In this document: positions 1 through 7,628 of the stretch, piece by piece
How the letters are laid out: each line of letters opens with the position of its first letter
Position numbering within the stretch: the first letter of the stretch is position 1
Source: Flavobacteriaceae bacterium
GTDB taxonomy: Bacteria; Bacteroidota; Bacteroidia; Flavobacteriales; Flavobacteriaceae
Assembly: GCA_018623655.1 (NCBI GenBank)
Contig: JAAZVG010000013.1
Span: forward strand, 1-18,765
Direction of reading: 5' to 3'
Length of the DNA: 18,765 nucleotides
Position numbers and translations under genes: made by a program
Notes under the pieces: generated by a model
The model's database searches: none
Seen by the model: only the letters and a program-made list of their open reading frames with translations
Told to the model about the DNA's origin: nothing

Positions 1-181
1 CTCGTTTTTTTGAAATCGTATCACTAAGTGTATGTCTTGTACCAAATTCGGTTAAGGTTTTAATGTCTGACTTAATGCGTTCAGCAGAAATTGATTCACT
101 GATGGCGTATAGGTGTTCATCGGTCTGAGCGCTAAGGGTGAGGGTCGCGACACTTAAAAAAGTAAAAAGAATCTTTTTCAT
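1..181 (-). CDS. Secreted M28-family peptidase, N-terminal fragment
   Basis: The first 60 residues of a gene that runs off the left edge; I translated them directly from the minus strand. The protein opens with MKKILFTFLSVATLTLSAQ, a lysine-containing start, a hydrophobic stretch and a small-residue cleavage region, which fits a signal peptide cut near residue 18-19. After it comes a short helical region and then EFGTRHTLSDT at about residues 45-55. That motif is characteristic of the N-terminal part of zinc aminopeptidases of the M28 family in Bacteroidota. The zinc ligands and catalytic residues would lie beyond the window, so the family call rests on this motif alone. The start codon overlaps the stop of the upstream decarboxylase by four bases (ATGA), so the two are probably translationally coupled. 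It would act in the periplasm or outside the cell, unlike its cytoplasmic operon partners. Confidence 0.68.
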   Translation of the reverse strand, partial: MKKILFTFLSVATLTLSAQTDEHLYAISESISAERIKSDIKTLTEFGTRHTLSDTISKKR

Positions 182-1641
182 AAGGATAAATTCGATAAGT
201 GTTTTTGGTTATTGACCACCTGCCTTATCTCATCTAGTAATTGGCTGAGATGATTTAATTCAGTTAATGGATTCATTAAACTTACCCTAAGATAATGAGA
301 ACCATCTAAATGAGTTTGCACTATATAATAATCGCTATGCTTTAAAAGATAACTTCTCAATTGCTGATTTTGGGCATTAATATTTTCATTGAATTGATAT
401 CTAAAACAAACGATATTGGAATCGATACGTGCAGGGGTTTCGAAGTCTTCCGCGCGATTAATTTCTTCAGCAAAAGCTCTAGCGAGATCGTACTGTCTAT
501 CGATGTAGGTTTCAAAAAGAGACTCGCCGTAAAGATTAAGTAGTATAAACCAGGGTAGTACCATCATTGTCTTAGTGCATTCAAAGGTTTTCTTTGCTCC
601 GTTGTACCAATCTTCTTCAACAGAGTCTTCGAGCAGGTATGCGGCCCTCTGATTGAAATTCTCATACGCGTGGTTCTTGTTTTTAAATAAAACAGCAGTG
701 GAAAGTGCTGGCATGAGCATCATCTTATGTCCGTCTATGATAATACTATCCGCTCTTTCAGATCCCTTTAATAAATATTTATACTTACCAGAAAAAATAG
801 CTGCTCCACCGTGGGCTGCATCGATGTGAAACCATATGCCCTTGTCATTGGCAAATCTACCCAGTGCATCTAAATTATCGTAATTTCCTGTTGAGGTAGA
901 TGGTGCACTTCCCACCACAGCGATGACCTCCCGACCCTTTACTAATGCAGATTGATAAGCTTTTTCAATAGCGCTTTCGTCAGCACAGAAGTTTTCATTT
1001 ACTTCAATGGATATAATACCGTCAGCACCTAACCCCATGATTCGCGCTGCTCTATCTACACAGTAATGCGCTTGTGAAGAAACTAAAATAGCTAATGGTT
1101 TCTGCATTCCTTCATTCCAGATATCTTCTGTGGCTTTGAATTTTCGTGCTGCAAGCAGGGAGGTTAAGTTTGCAAGGGTACCTCCTGAGGTTAAAAACCC
1201 ACCAGAATTCGAATCCCATCCAAACTTTGTACAGAGTTTGTCAGTAACAACTCGTTCCATAGCGGTAGGAGCCATCCCCATCTCGTAAACGGCACTGCCA
1301 TTATTAGAGATTCCACCGATAAGCATCATTAAACTAGCAATCGGAAGTGGAGCACTCACCTGATGACCAATATATTTTGGGTTTTGAAGATGATTCGTGT
1401 AGCTCAGTAGATCAGTACAGAATTTTTGTATCCTTTCGGATTCACTTAGATGTCTAGTGTTATCATTCCAAGATTGCCAATAACGAAGCATTTCTTCGGG
1501 TTCGATAAAAGATAAGGCAGGCGATGTTGACTCGGCAGTCTTCTTTAAGTAGTTGGTTAGCTCAGAAAGTAAAAGGGTTCCATTTTCATGAAACCCCTTT
1601 GCAGAATATAATTTTTCGAAATCAGAATAATTAGTGTTCAT
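178..1641 (-). CDS. PLP-dependent group II decarboxylase family protein
   Basis: A 487-residue fold-type I pyridoxal-phosphate enzyme of the group II decarboxylase family (glutamate, diaminobutyrate, tyrosine and aromatic amino-acid decarboxylases). Visible motifs are TSGGTLANLTSLLAAR at residues 151-166 (cofactor phosphate binding), the PLP-stacking histidine region around H192, HIDAAHGG at 272-279 with the aspartate that contacts the pyridine nitrogen, and DGHKMM at 303-308, where K306 should form the Schiff base. The length is normal for the family. The substrate cannot be read from the sequence: the HKMM form occurs in glutamate decarboxylase relatives but is not diagnostic, so an amine or beta-alanine-type product is possible and is not claimed. 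The start codon lies inside the 3' end of fadE (11-base overlap) and the stop overlaps the peptidase start by four bases, which places the gene firmly in the beta-oxidation operon. Confidence 0.88.
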   Translation of the reverse strand: MNTNYSDFEKLYSAKGFHENGTLLLSELTNYLKKTAESTSPALSFIEPEEMLRYWQSWNDNTRHLSESERIQKFCTDLLSYTNHLQNPKYIGHQVSAPLPIASLMMLIGGISNNGSAVYEMGMAPTAMERVVTDKLCTKFGWDSNSGGFLTSGGTLANLTSLLAARKFKATEDIWNEGMQKPLAILVSSQAHYCVDRAARIMGLGADGIISIEVNENFCADESAIEKAYQSALVKGREVIAVVGSAPSTSTGNYDNLDALGRFANDKGIWFHIDAAHGGAAIFSGKYKYLLKGSERADSIIIDGHKMMLMPALSTAVLFKNKNHAYENFNQRAAYLLEDSVEEDWYNGAKKTFECTKTMMVLPWFILLNLYGESLFETYIDRQYDLARAFAEEINRAEDFETPARIDSNIVCFRYQFNENINAQNQQLRSYLLKHSDYYIVQTHLDGSHYLRVSLMNPLTELNHLSQLLDEIRQVVNNQKHLSNLSL

Positions 1642-3454
1642 TGCTTATTGAATCAAATACGTATCCGTCAGCATGCTTAACTGACTCTGCGATACATTCT
1701 TTTATACCTACAATATTAGGTAAGTTTTGATACTTGGTAAAGCGTTTGAGACCCATCAACATTCCGCGTTGCTCGTCTCCTTCAGAAATCGAAGCGATTC
1801 CTTCTTTTGCTCTTCGCTCGATGTGTTCGGTAGCATTAAAGACGTACAATTGAGCCATAGCGATTTGAACCTCTTGACTTTTTACTCCAAAACGTTCAAT
1901 ATTTTTAAGTGTGCGGTAAACAACCGATTCACTTTGATAGATTTCAATAAGGATGTCCGCAGCGCAAAGCAGGAGCATCTGATTTGACTCTAATTCGGTT
2001 CCGAATTTTTCAACCGCGGCGCCAGCCACCATCAAAAACACTTTCTTGAGGCGCTTAATTAGATCTACTTCTTGACTCAACGGTTCGCTAAAATCAGGAA
2101 CTTCAAAGCTAGGTATCCCCATCAGCTCTTCTTTTACCGCATATGCGGGACCCAATAAGTCTACGTGACCTTTCATTGCTTTCTTAATGAGCATTCCTAC
2201 CGAAAGCATCCGGTTAATCTCATTAGTTCCTTCATAAATTCTTGAGATCCTAGCATCTCTCCAAGCTGATTCCATTGGAGCATCAGCACTAAAGCCCATA
2301 CCTCCAAAGATTTGAATTCCTTCATCAGAACAACTTTGAATGTGCTCTGAGACAATTACTTTTAAAATCGAACATTCAATGGCGAATTCTTCAACTCCTT
2401 TCAGTTCGGCCTCTTGATGGGTAGAACCCTTAGTTATTCGATTAGACACGCTGTTTTCAATATCTTTGGCAGCGCGGTATGCAGCTGATTCATCGGCATA
2501 GCAATTGGTAGCCATTATCGCTAGTTTTTCTTTAATGGCCCCAAAGTCTGCGATAGGAGTGCCGAACTGTACCCTTTCTTTGGCGTATTTGACGGCCTCT
2601 CGAATGACATTTCTTTGAGCATCAATACAAGCTGCCGCTAATTTAATTCGTCCTACATTGAGCGCATTCATTGCTATTTTAAAACCATTACCACGCTCTG
2701 AAAGCATATTTTCAATGGGGACTTTTGTCTCGTTAAAAAAGACCTGTCTAGTTGAAGAAGAATGAATTCCTAATTTGTGTTCTTCTTCTCCGAAACTAAT
2801 ACCGTTAGATGGATCATTTTCAACGATAAAACCTGTGATGTTTTTATCATCTTCAATTCGAGCAAAAACAATAAATAAGCTAGCAAATCCCGCATTTGAG
2901 ATCCACATTTTCTGACCCGTAATCAGATAATGAGTTCCATCCTCGGAAATTACTGCCTTTGTCTTACCTGAATTGGCATCAGATCCTGCACCTGGCTCGG
3001 TAAGACAATAAGCTCCGAACCACTCTCCAGAGGCAAGTTTAGGAACATATTTCTGTTTTTGTTCTTCGTTTCCGTAGAGTGTAATGGGCATTGTACCAAT
3101 ACCTGTATGCGCTCCAAAAGCAGTACTAAAAGAGCCTGTAACTCCTGATATATAATCACATACTAGCATGGTCGATACAAATCCCATACCCATACCACCA
3201 TAAGACTCGGGAACAGCAATACTTAAAAGTCCCAATTCACCAGCCTTTTGCATGCATAGCTTGGTAAATTCGTAGTCTTTTTTTTCAAATCGTTCCCAAT
3301 TAGCCCATAATTCTCTTTCTACAAACTCCTTGGTGCTCTCGCGCATCATTCGTTGTTCTTCAGATAAATCTTCAAGGGTGAAGATGGATGATGGGTCAGG
3401 GGTTTTAACAATAAATTGTCCTCCTCTAATTACCGTATCAGTGGTTGTTTCCAT
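1631..3454 (-). CDS. fadE: Acyl-CoA dehydrogenase (FadE, long-chain type)
   Basis: This FAD enzyme catalyses the first step of beta-oxidation, acyl-CoA to trans-2-enoyl-CoA, passing electrons to electron-transfer flavoprotein; no etf genes are in this window. At 607 residues it is longer than the roughly 380-residue short- and medium-chain enzymes. It carries the extra C-terminal region (about residues 430-607) seen in VLCAD-like enzymes and B. subtilis FadE. Order of parts: alpha-helical N-domain (about 30-145), the acyl-CoA/FAD signature YCLTEPGAGSD at 149-159, the beta domain with KMWISNAG, and the C-terminal helical domain with IFGGMGFS (382-389) and IYEGTNEINR (406-415). E408 of YEGT is the expected catalytic base. 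The start codon is 11 bases after the thiolase stop, and the last codons overlap the decarboxylase start. Enzyme class is certain; chain-length preference is inferred from architecture. Confidence 0.95.
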   Translation of the reverse strand: METTTDTVIRGGQFIVKTPDPSSIFTLEDLSEEQRMMRESTKEFVERELWANWERFEKKDYEFTKLCMQKAGELGLLSIAVPESYGGMGMGFVSTMLVCDYISGVTGSFSTAFGAHTGIGTMPITLYGNEEQKQKYVPKLASGEWFGAYCLTEPGAGSDANSGKTKAVISEDGTHYLITGQKMWISNAGFASLFIVFARIEDDKNITGFIVENDPSNGISFGEEEHKLGIHSSSTRQVFFNETKVPIENMLSERGNGFKIAMNALNVGRIKLAAACIDAQRNVIREAVKYAKERVQFGTPIADFGAIKEKLAIMATNCYADESAAYRAAKDIENSVSNRITKGSTHQEAELKGVEEFAIECSILKVIVSEHIQSCSDEGIQIFGGMGFSADAPMESAWRDARISRIYEGTNEINRMLSVGMLIKKAMKGHVDLLGPAYAVKEELMGIPSFEVPDFSEPLSQEVDLIKRLKKVFLMVAGAAVEKFGTELESNQMLLLCAADILIEIYQSESVVYRTLKNIERFGVKSQEVQIAMAQLYVFNATEHIERRAKEGIASISEGDEQRGMLMGLKRFTKYQNLPNIVGIKECIAESVKHADGYVFDSISNEH

Positions 3455-3465
3455 AATAAATCTGT

Positions 3466-4656
3466 TTAAGCGATAAACTCAAAAATACCTGCGGCACCCT
3501 GTCCTGTTCCTACACACATGGTAACCACTCCGTATTTGTTATTTAATTTTCTCTTTCTCATTTCATCAAAAAGTTGAACTGAAAGTTTGGCACCTGTACA
3601 GCCCAGTGGATGACCAAGCGCAATAGCTCCCCCGTTAACATTTACTCGATTAGGGTCTAAATCTAGTTCTCGAATCACTGCTAGGGACTGAGAAGCAAAT
3701 GCCTCGTTAAGTTCAATAAGTTCAAGTTGATTTTGTTCGATTCCCGCCATTTCCAATGCTTTAGGTACGGCTTTGACGGGTCCAATACCCATAATTCTTG
3801 GTGGCACCCCAGTTGTAGCATATCCCGCTAATCGTGCGATAGGTTTGAGGTTTAGTTCTTTAACCATTGTCTCACTCATGATTAAAACAAATGCCGCACC
3901 GTCACTCATTTGAGAGGCATTTCCCGCAGTTACTGAACCCCCATTGGCAAATACGGGTCTTAGTTTTGCAAGTTTTTCCTGACTAGTATCGGCACGCGGT
4001 CCTTCGTCGGTATCGACTACGTAAGATCGACTGGCGCGTTTTTCTTTTTCATCCAGATAGATTTCTTCTACTGTAATGGGAACGATTTGGTCCTTAAATC
4101 GATTCTCTTTTAATGCCTTTAATGCCTTTTGGTGGGAATCAAAAGCAAAGGTATCTTGATCTTCTCGACTTACTTCGAATTGCTTAGCAACCTCCTCAGC
4201 AGTGAGTCCCATATTCCAATAGTAATCTGCTTTACCCTCCTTTGCTAATTGGTAATCGGGTACCGGTTTGTATCCACCCATCGGAATAAAACTCATACTT
4301 TCGGTTCCTCCAGCAATGATGCAATCCGCAGCACCGATTTGAATTTTAGCCGAAGCCATTGCGATAGTTTCTAGGCCAGAGGCGCAGTACCGATTGACTG
4401 TAACTCCTGGAACATCTTCATTTTTAATTCCCATTAAAGAAATAAGACGCGCCACGTTTAAGCCTTGTTCCGCTTCGGGCATTGCATTACCCACGATTAC
4501 ATCGTCAATTCTCGTTCGATTTAGTTCAGGAACCTGATTTAACAAATAATCGATGGTTTCTCCGGCTAATTCATCGGGTCGTTTGAACCTGAAAACTCCT
4601 TTTGGTGCTTTACCTACAGCGGTGCGATAGGCCTTAACTATATAAGCTGCTTGCAT
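3466..4656 (-). CDS. fadA: Acetyl-CoA acyltransferase (3-ketoacyl-CoA thiolase)
   Basis: A 396-residue thiolase, the usual family length, catalysing CoA-dependent cleavage of 3-ketoacyl-CoA to acetyl-CoA and a shortened acyl-CoA. The nucleophilic cysteine is C91 in NRYCASGLE. Further conserved blocks are NEAFASQSL, NVNGGAIALGHPLGCTGAK with the catalytic histidine at about 349, and CVGTGQGAAG with the second catalytic cysteine at about 381. All active-site residues are present. It sits between the fused hydratase/dehydrogenase (5 bases upstream) and the acyl-CoA dehydrogenase (11 bases downstream), so a degradative role is much more likely than a biosynthetic acetoacetyl-CoA thiolase, although both belong to the same superfamily. 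No signal peptide; cytoplasmic. Confidence 0.95.
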   Translation of the reverse strand: MQAAYIVKAYRTAVGKAPKGVFRFKRPDELAGETIDYLLNQVPELNRTRIDDVIVGNAMPEAEQGLNVARLISLMGIKNEDVPGVTVNRYCASGLETIAMASAKIQIGAADCIIAGGTESMSFIPMGGYKPVPDYQLAKEGKADYYWNMGLTAEEVAKQFEVSREDQDTFAFDSHQKALKALKENRFKDQIVPITVEEIYLDEKEKRASRSYVVDTDEGPRADTSQEKLAKLRPVFANGGSVTAGNASQMSDGAAFVLIMSETMVKELNLKPIARLAGYATTGVPPRIMGIGPVKAVPKALEMAGIEQNQLELIELNEAFASQSLAVIRELDLDPNRVNVNGGAIALGHPLGCTGAKLSVQLFDEMRKRKLNNKYGVVTMCVGTGQGAAGIFEFIA

Positions 4657-4661
4657 GATGT

Positions 4662-7061
4662 TTAATTTCTTAAGGGTTTACCCGTAGTTAGCATATGTTG
4701 AATTCTCTCTAGCGTTTTTCTTTGACCACATAGCGACAGAAAAGCTTCTCTCTCGATGTCAAGTAAATACCTCTCGCTTACGGTTGTAGCCGCTGAAAGG
4801 TCTCCTCCAGACATGACGTAAGCTAATTTGTCAGCCATAAGAAGATCGTATTCTGAGATATAATTTCCCGCTTTCATCGCATCGGTTCCTACCATAAACA
4901 TTCCGAGGGCCTGTTTACCCAACACTTTTATATCTGTTCTCTCGATGGGTTTTACGTATCCCGCATCGGCTAAGATTTTTGCATACGATTTTGCAATTGA
5001 TAATTGTTCATCTCGATTAACGACAATGATGTCCTTAGACTTTTCAAAGAGTCCTAGATCAAAGGCTTCATGACCTGAGGTGGAAACTTTAGCCATGGCT
5101 ATGGTCAAGAAGTGTTCGCGAAGAATATTAAGTTCTATATCGTTTTTCTTGAAAGCATCAGAGGCCCTTAAGGTCATTTCCTTGGTTCCTCCACCTCCAG
5201 GAATTACTCCTACGCCAAATTCGACAAGACCGATATAAGTTTCTGCTGCAGCAACTATCTTATCCGCGTGAAGACTAAGCTCACATCCACCACCTAAACA
5301 CATCCCGTGAGGAGCAGAAACGACCGGTATACTGCTATACCTCATTCGCATCATGGTGTTTTGGAAATACGCAATCGCTTGATTTAGCTCATCATATTCT
5401 TGTTCGACGGCTAGCATAAAAATCATTCCGAGATTTGCACCCACTGAGAAATTGGCACCTTGGTTACCCACTACAAGACCGTCAAAACTTTCTTCTGCGA
5501 TGTCAACAGCTTTATTGAGCCCAGCTAAAACCTCTGCTCCAATCGTATTCATTTTAGATTGAAACTCAGCGCATAGGATACCCTCTCCAAGATCGATTAA
5601 ACTAAAGTCTTTATTTGAGTATACCGTTTGCTTTTCTCTGACATTGTTTAGGAGAATAAACCCTTCTCTTCCGGGTATATTTTGATAGCTCTTAAGAACG
5701 GTATCGTAGTAGTGGGTTTTGCCCTCGACGACTTTATAAAAGGATTTTTGATTAGCCGCTAGTTCTTCAATCCAATCTGGGAGCTGAAGATTTTGTTTTT
5801 TAACCAGTTCGAGTCCTTCATGTAATCCTATGGCATCCCATATTTCGAAAGGTCCGTGCTCCCATCCAAATCCTGCCTTCATCGCATCGTCGATCTTGTA
5901 GATAGCATCTGTAATTTCTCCCATTCGATTCGATACATAGGCAAATAGATCGGCAAACGCCAAGCGATAGAAATCACCTGCTTTGTCTGTTCCCGAAACC
6001 AATATGGGGAAGCGATCTGCTACATTGCTTATTTTCTTGGTTTTCTCTAAGGTGGCAAATTTTGCCTTTTTAGCTTTACGGTATTCACCTGTGGTTAAGT
6101 CTAAACTTAGAATTTCAGATTTTCCATCTTTCTTGATTTTTTTATAAAAACCTTCCCCTGTTTTTGATCCGAGTCTGTTAGCCTTCATCATCGATTCAAT
6201 GAAATCAGGAAGGCTAAAGAGCTCGTGTCTTTCATCTTCTTTACAGTGCTCTTTGATTCCGTTAGCGACATGAACTAAAGTATCAAGCCCAACTACATCA
6301 ACCGTTCTGAATGTAGCCGACTTTTGTCTTCCGATGACAGGGCCAGTAAGCTTGTCTACTTCTTCAATGGTCATTCCAAGGTCTTTTATTCGGTGAAAAA
6401 GACTCTGAATACTAAAGATTCCAATTCGGTTTCCTATAAAAGCAGGAGTGTCTTTTGCTACAACAACTGATTTTCCTAGAAATTTTCTTCCAAAATATTC
6501 GAAGAATTTAATGGTTTCTTGATTGGTTTTAGGCCCTGGGATAAGTTCTAATAAGCGTAGATATCTCGCGGGGTTAAAAAAATGAGTTCCTAAAAAATGT
6601 TGTTGAAAATCTTCACTGCGACCCTCGGCCATCAGATGGATTGGGATTCCTGAAGTATTTGAACTTATAAGTGTTCCTGGTTTTCGGTGTTTTTCAACCG
6701 ATTCAAAAACTTGCTTTTTAATATCGAGACGTTCAACTACAACTTCAATAATCCAATCTACATCGGCAATATGATGTAAATCATTTTTAAAAGTTCCTGT
6801 TTTAATTCGATTAGCAAATGAGGTGTTATAGATGGGAGAGGGCTTCGATTTAAGCGATCTTGTCAAAGAATCATTCACGATTCTTTTCTGTACACTGGGG
6901 TGGTCAAGGCGTAATCCCTTAGCTTTTTCGGCTTCATTGAGTTCTTTAGGGCTGATATCTAATAAGAGTACATTCAAGCCAATACCAGCGAGATGAGCAG
7001 CAATTCCACTGCCCATAATTCCTGAGCCTAAAACGGCTACTTTTTCAATATTTCTTTTCAT
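4662..7061 (-). CDS. fadN: 3-hydroxyacyl-CoA dehydrogenase / enoyl-CoA hydratase fusion
   Basis: This bifunctional enzyme hydrates enoyl-CoA and oxidises the resulting 3-hydroxyacyl-CoA with NAD+. The dehydrogenase comes first: a Rossmann motif GSGIMG at 12-17, D35 at the end of the second strand for NAD+ selectivity, SSNTS near 133-137, and HFFNP at 160-164 with the catalytic H160. Two dehydrogenase C-terminal helical domains follow (about 205-305 and 360-450). The hydratase/crotonase domain occupies about 490-690, with the oxyanion-hole stretch GMCLGGGCE at 586-594 and both expected catalytic glutamates, E594 and E614 (the latter in GLVEFGVGVIPGGGG). This domain order is the reverse of E. 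coli FadB and matches B. subtilis FadN (about 790 residues; here 799). The start overlaps the regulator's stop by four bases (ATGA). Function is secure; the symbol is given by architecture and gene order. Confidence 0.94.
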   Translation of the reverse strand: MKRNIEKVAVLGSGIMGSGIAAHLAGIGLNVLLLDISPKELNEAEKAKGLRLDHPSVQKRIVNDSLTRSLKSKPSPIYNTSFANRIKTGTFKNDLHHIADVDWIIEVVVERLDIKKQVFESVEKHRKPGTLISSNTSGIPIHLMAEGRSEDFQQHFLGTHFFNPARYLRLLELIPGPKTNQETIKFFEYFGRKFLGKSVVVAKDTPAFIGNRIGIFSIQSLFHRIKDLGMTIEEVDKLTGPVIGRQKSATFRTVDVVGLDTLVHVANGIKEHCKEDERHELFSLPDFIESMMKANRLGSKTGEGFYKKIKKDGKSEILSLDLTTGEYRKAKKAKFATLEKTKKISNVADRFPILVSGTDKAGDFYRLAFADLFAYVSNRMGEITDAIYKIDDAMKAGFGWEHGPFEIWDAIGLHEGLELVKKQNLQLPDWIEELAANQKSFYKVVEGKTHYYDTVLKSYQNIPGREGFILLNNVREKQTVYSNKDFSLIDLGEGILCAEFQSKMNTIGAEVLAGLNKAVDIAEESFDGLVVGNQGANFSVGANLGMIFMLAVEQEYDELNQAIAYFQNTMMRMRYSSIPVVSAPHGMCLGGGCELSLHADKIVAAAETYIGLVEFGVGVIPGGGGTKEMTLRASDAFKKNDIELNILREHFLTIAMAKVSTSGHEAFDLGLFEKSKDIIVVNRDEQLSIAKSYAKILADAGYVKPIERTDIKVLGKQALGMFMVGTDAMKAGNYISEYDLLMADKLAYVMSGGDLSAATTVSERYLLDIEREAFLSLCGQRKTLERIQHMLTTGKPLRN

Positions 7062-7522
7062 AGGATCTCATTAGAAATTTGTTGAAAGTCAAAGAGTTGT
7101 TCAGAGCTCGTCGAGTTTATAGCATCAATGGTGTTGTAATAACCTAGTAGATCTCTTTGTGATATTTTATCGGATACGGCCTGATTAAACGTGTAAACAT
7201 GTTCTTTAATAAAGTCTCTTTTGGTTAGTCCGTCTGCTGTAATATGAACGATAACACCGCGACCGTCTTGAGGGTTTGGCTTACGTTCTATGAGATGCAA
7301 CTCTTCTAAGGAATTTAATAAGCGAGATAAGGAAGTCGGTTCCATTCCCATAATAGGACCTAAAGCGGTAGAGGCTGTCCCGTTTTTAGGATCTATATTA
7401 AGTAATGTTAATCCTAAAGCCATTGTTATTCCATATTGTCGAGCAACCTCGCTATACATTTTTGAAACGGCTTGCCATGTTGCTCTGAGGGAGTGATCAA
7501 TAAGAGGTTTTGTAATCTTCAT
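7058..7522 (-). CDS. MarR-family transcriptional regulator of the beta-oxidation operon
   Basis: A 154-residue winged helix-turn-helix protein of the MarR type, which normally binds palindromic DNA as a dimer and is released by a small ligand. The DNA-binding core is visible: the helix-turn-helix region around MEPTSLSRLLNSLEELHLIER (60-80) and a wing with DGRGVIVHITADG (86-98), the family's D-x-R feature. Flanking helices at both ends would form the dimer interface. It is the first gene of the fad operon, and its stop overlaps the fadN start by four bases. A 26-base palindrome lies 18 bases before its start codon. I infer that it represses itself and the fad genes and that an acyl-CoA or fatty acid is the inducer. 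The ligand cannot be seen in the sequence. No Shine-Dalgarno sequence precedes the start. Confidence 0.9.
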   Translation of the reverse strand: MKITKPLIDHSLRATWQAVSKMYSEVARQYGITMALGLTLLNIDPKNGTASTALGPIMGMEPTSLSRLLNSLEELHLIERKPNPQDGRGVIVHITADGLTKRDFIKEHVYTFNQAVSDKISQRDLLGYYNTIDAINSTSSEQLFDFQQISNEIL

Positions 7523-7527
7523 AAGCT

Positions 7528-7535
7528 CTAAGATA
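7528..7535 (-). promoter_or_regulatory. Possible -7 promoter element of the MarR-fad operon
   Basis: On the minus strand this reads TATCTTAG, matching seven of eight positions of the Bacteroidota -7 consensus TAnnTTTG. The upstream -33 element would then fall inside the palindrome at 7540-7565, which would explain repression by occlusion. If the element is real, transcription would start within a few bases of the ATG at 7522, giving an almost leaderless mRNA. The match is short and could be chance. Confidence 0.3.
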
Positions 7536-7539
7536 CATT

Positions 7540-7565
7540 AATTTATTATGCATGCATAATAAATT
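7540..7565. promoter_or_regulatory. 26-bp perfect palindrome, candidate MarR operator
   Basis: A perfect inverted repeat of 26 bases with no spacer, centred between 7552 and 7553; its core is ATTATGCATGCATAAT (7545-7560) and the symmetry breaks only at 7539/7566. It lies in the only intergenic region upstream of the MarR gene, 18 bases before the start codon and 10 bases beyond the end of the upstream terminator's T-tract. MarR-family dimers usually recognise near-perfect palindromes of about 16-20 bases close to their own promoter, so this is the natural autoregulatory operator. The symmetry is seen directly; the binding protein is inferred. Confidence 0.72.
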
Positions 7566-7575
7566 GTAAAGAAAT

Positions 7576-7605
7576 AAAAAAAGGCCTTTTAATAGTAAAA
7601 GGCCT
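7576..7605 (-). terminator. Rho-independent terminator after the acyl-CoA synthetase gene
   Basis: Read on the minus strand, a 10-base perfect stem AGGCCTTTTA / TAAAAGGCCT with a 4-base loop (CTAT) is followed directly by six T residues and further T-rich sequence. It begins 24 bases after the synthetase stop codon and ends before the MarR operator, so it separates the synthetase transcript from the fad operon. The AGGCCTTTT stem also pairs well on the plus strand, but nothing is transcribed towards it from the left. Confidence 0.88.
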
Positions 7606-7628
7606 GTAAGTAATTTAATTTCAATGAT

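Noticed and set aside
3249..3258. TGCATGCATA, a 10-base match to the centre of the MarR palindrome, inside fadE.
   Set aside because: It is explained by the codons for Cys-Met-Gln, the flanking TTA/TAA bases of the operator are not both present, and it is far from any promoter.
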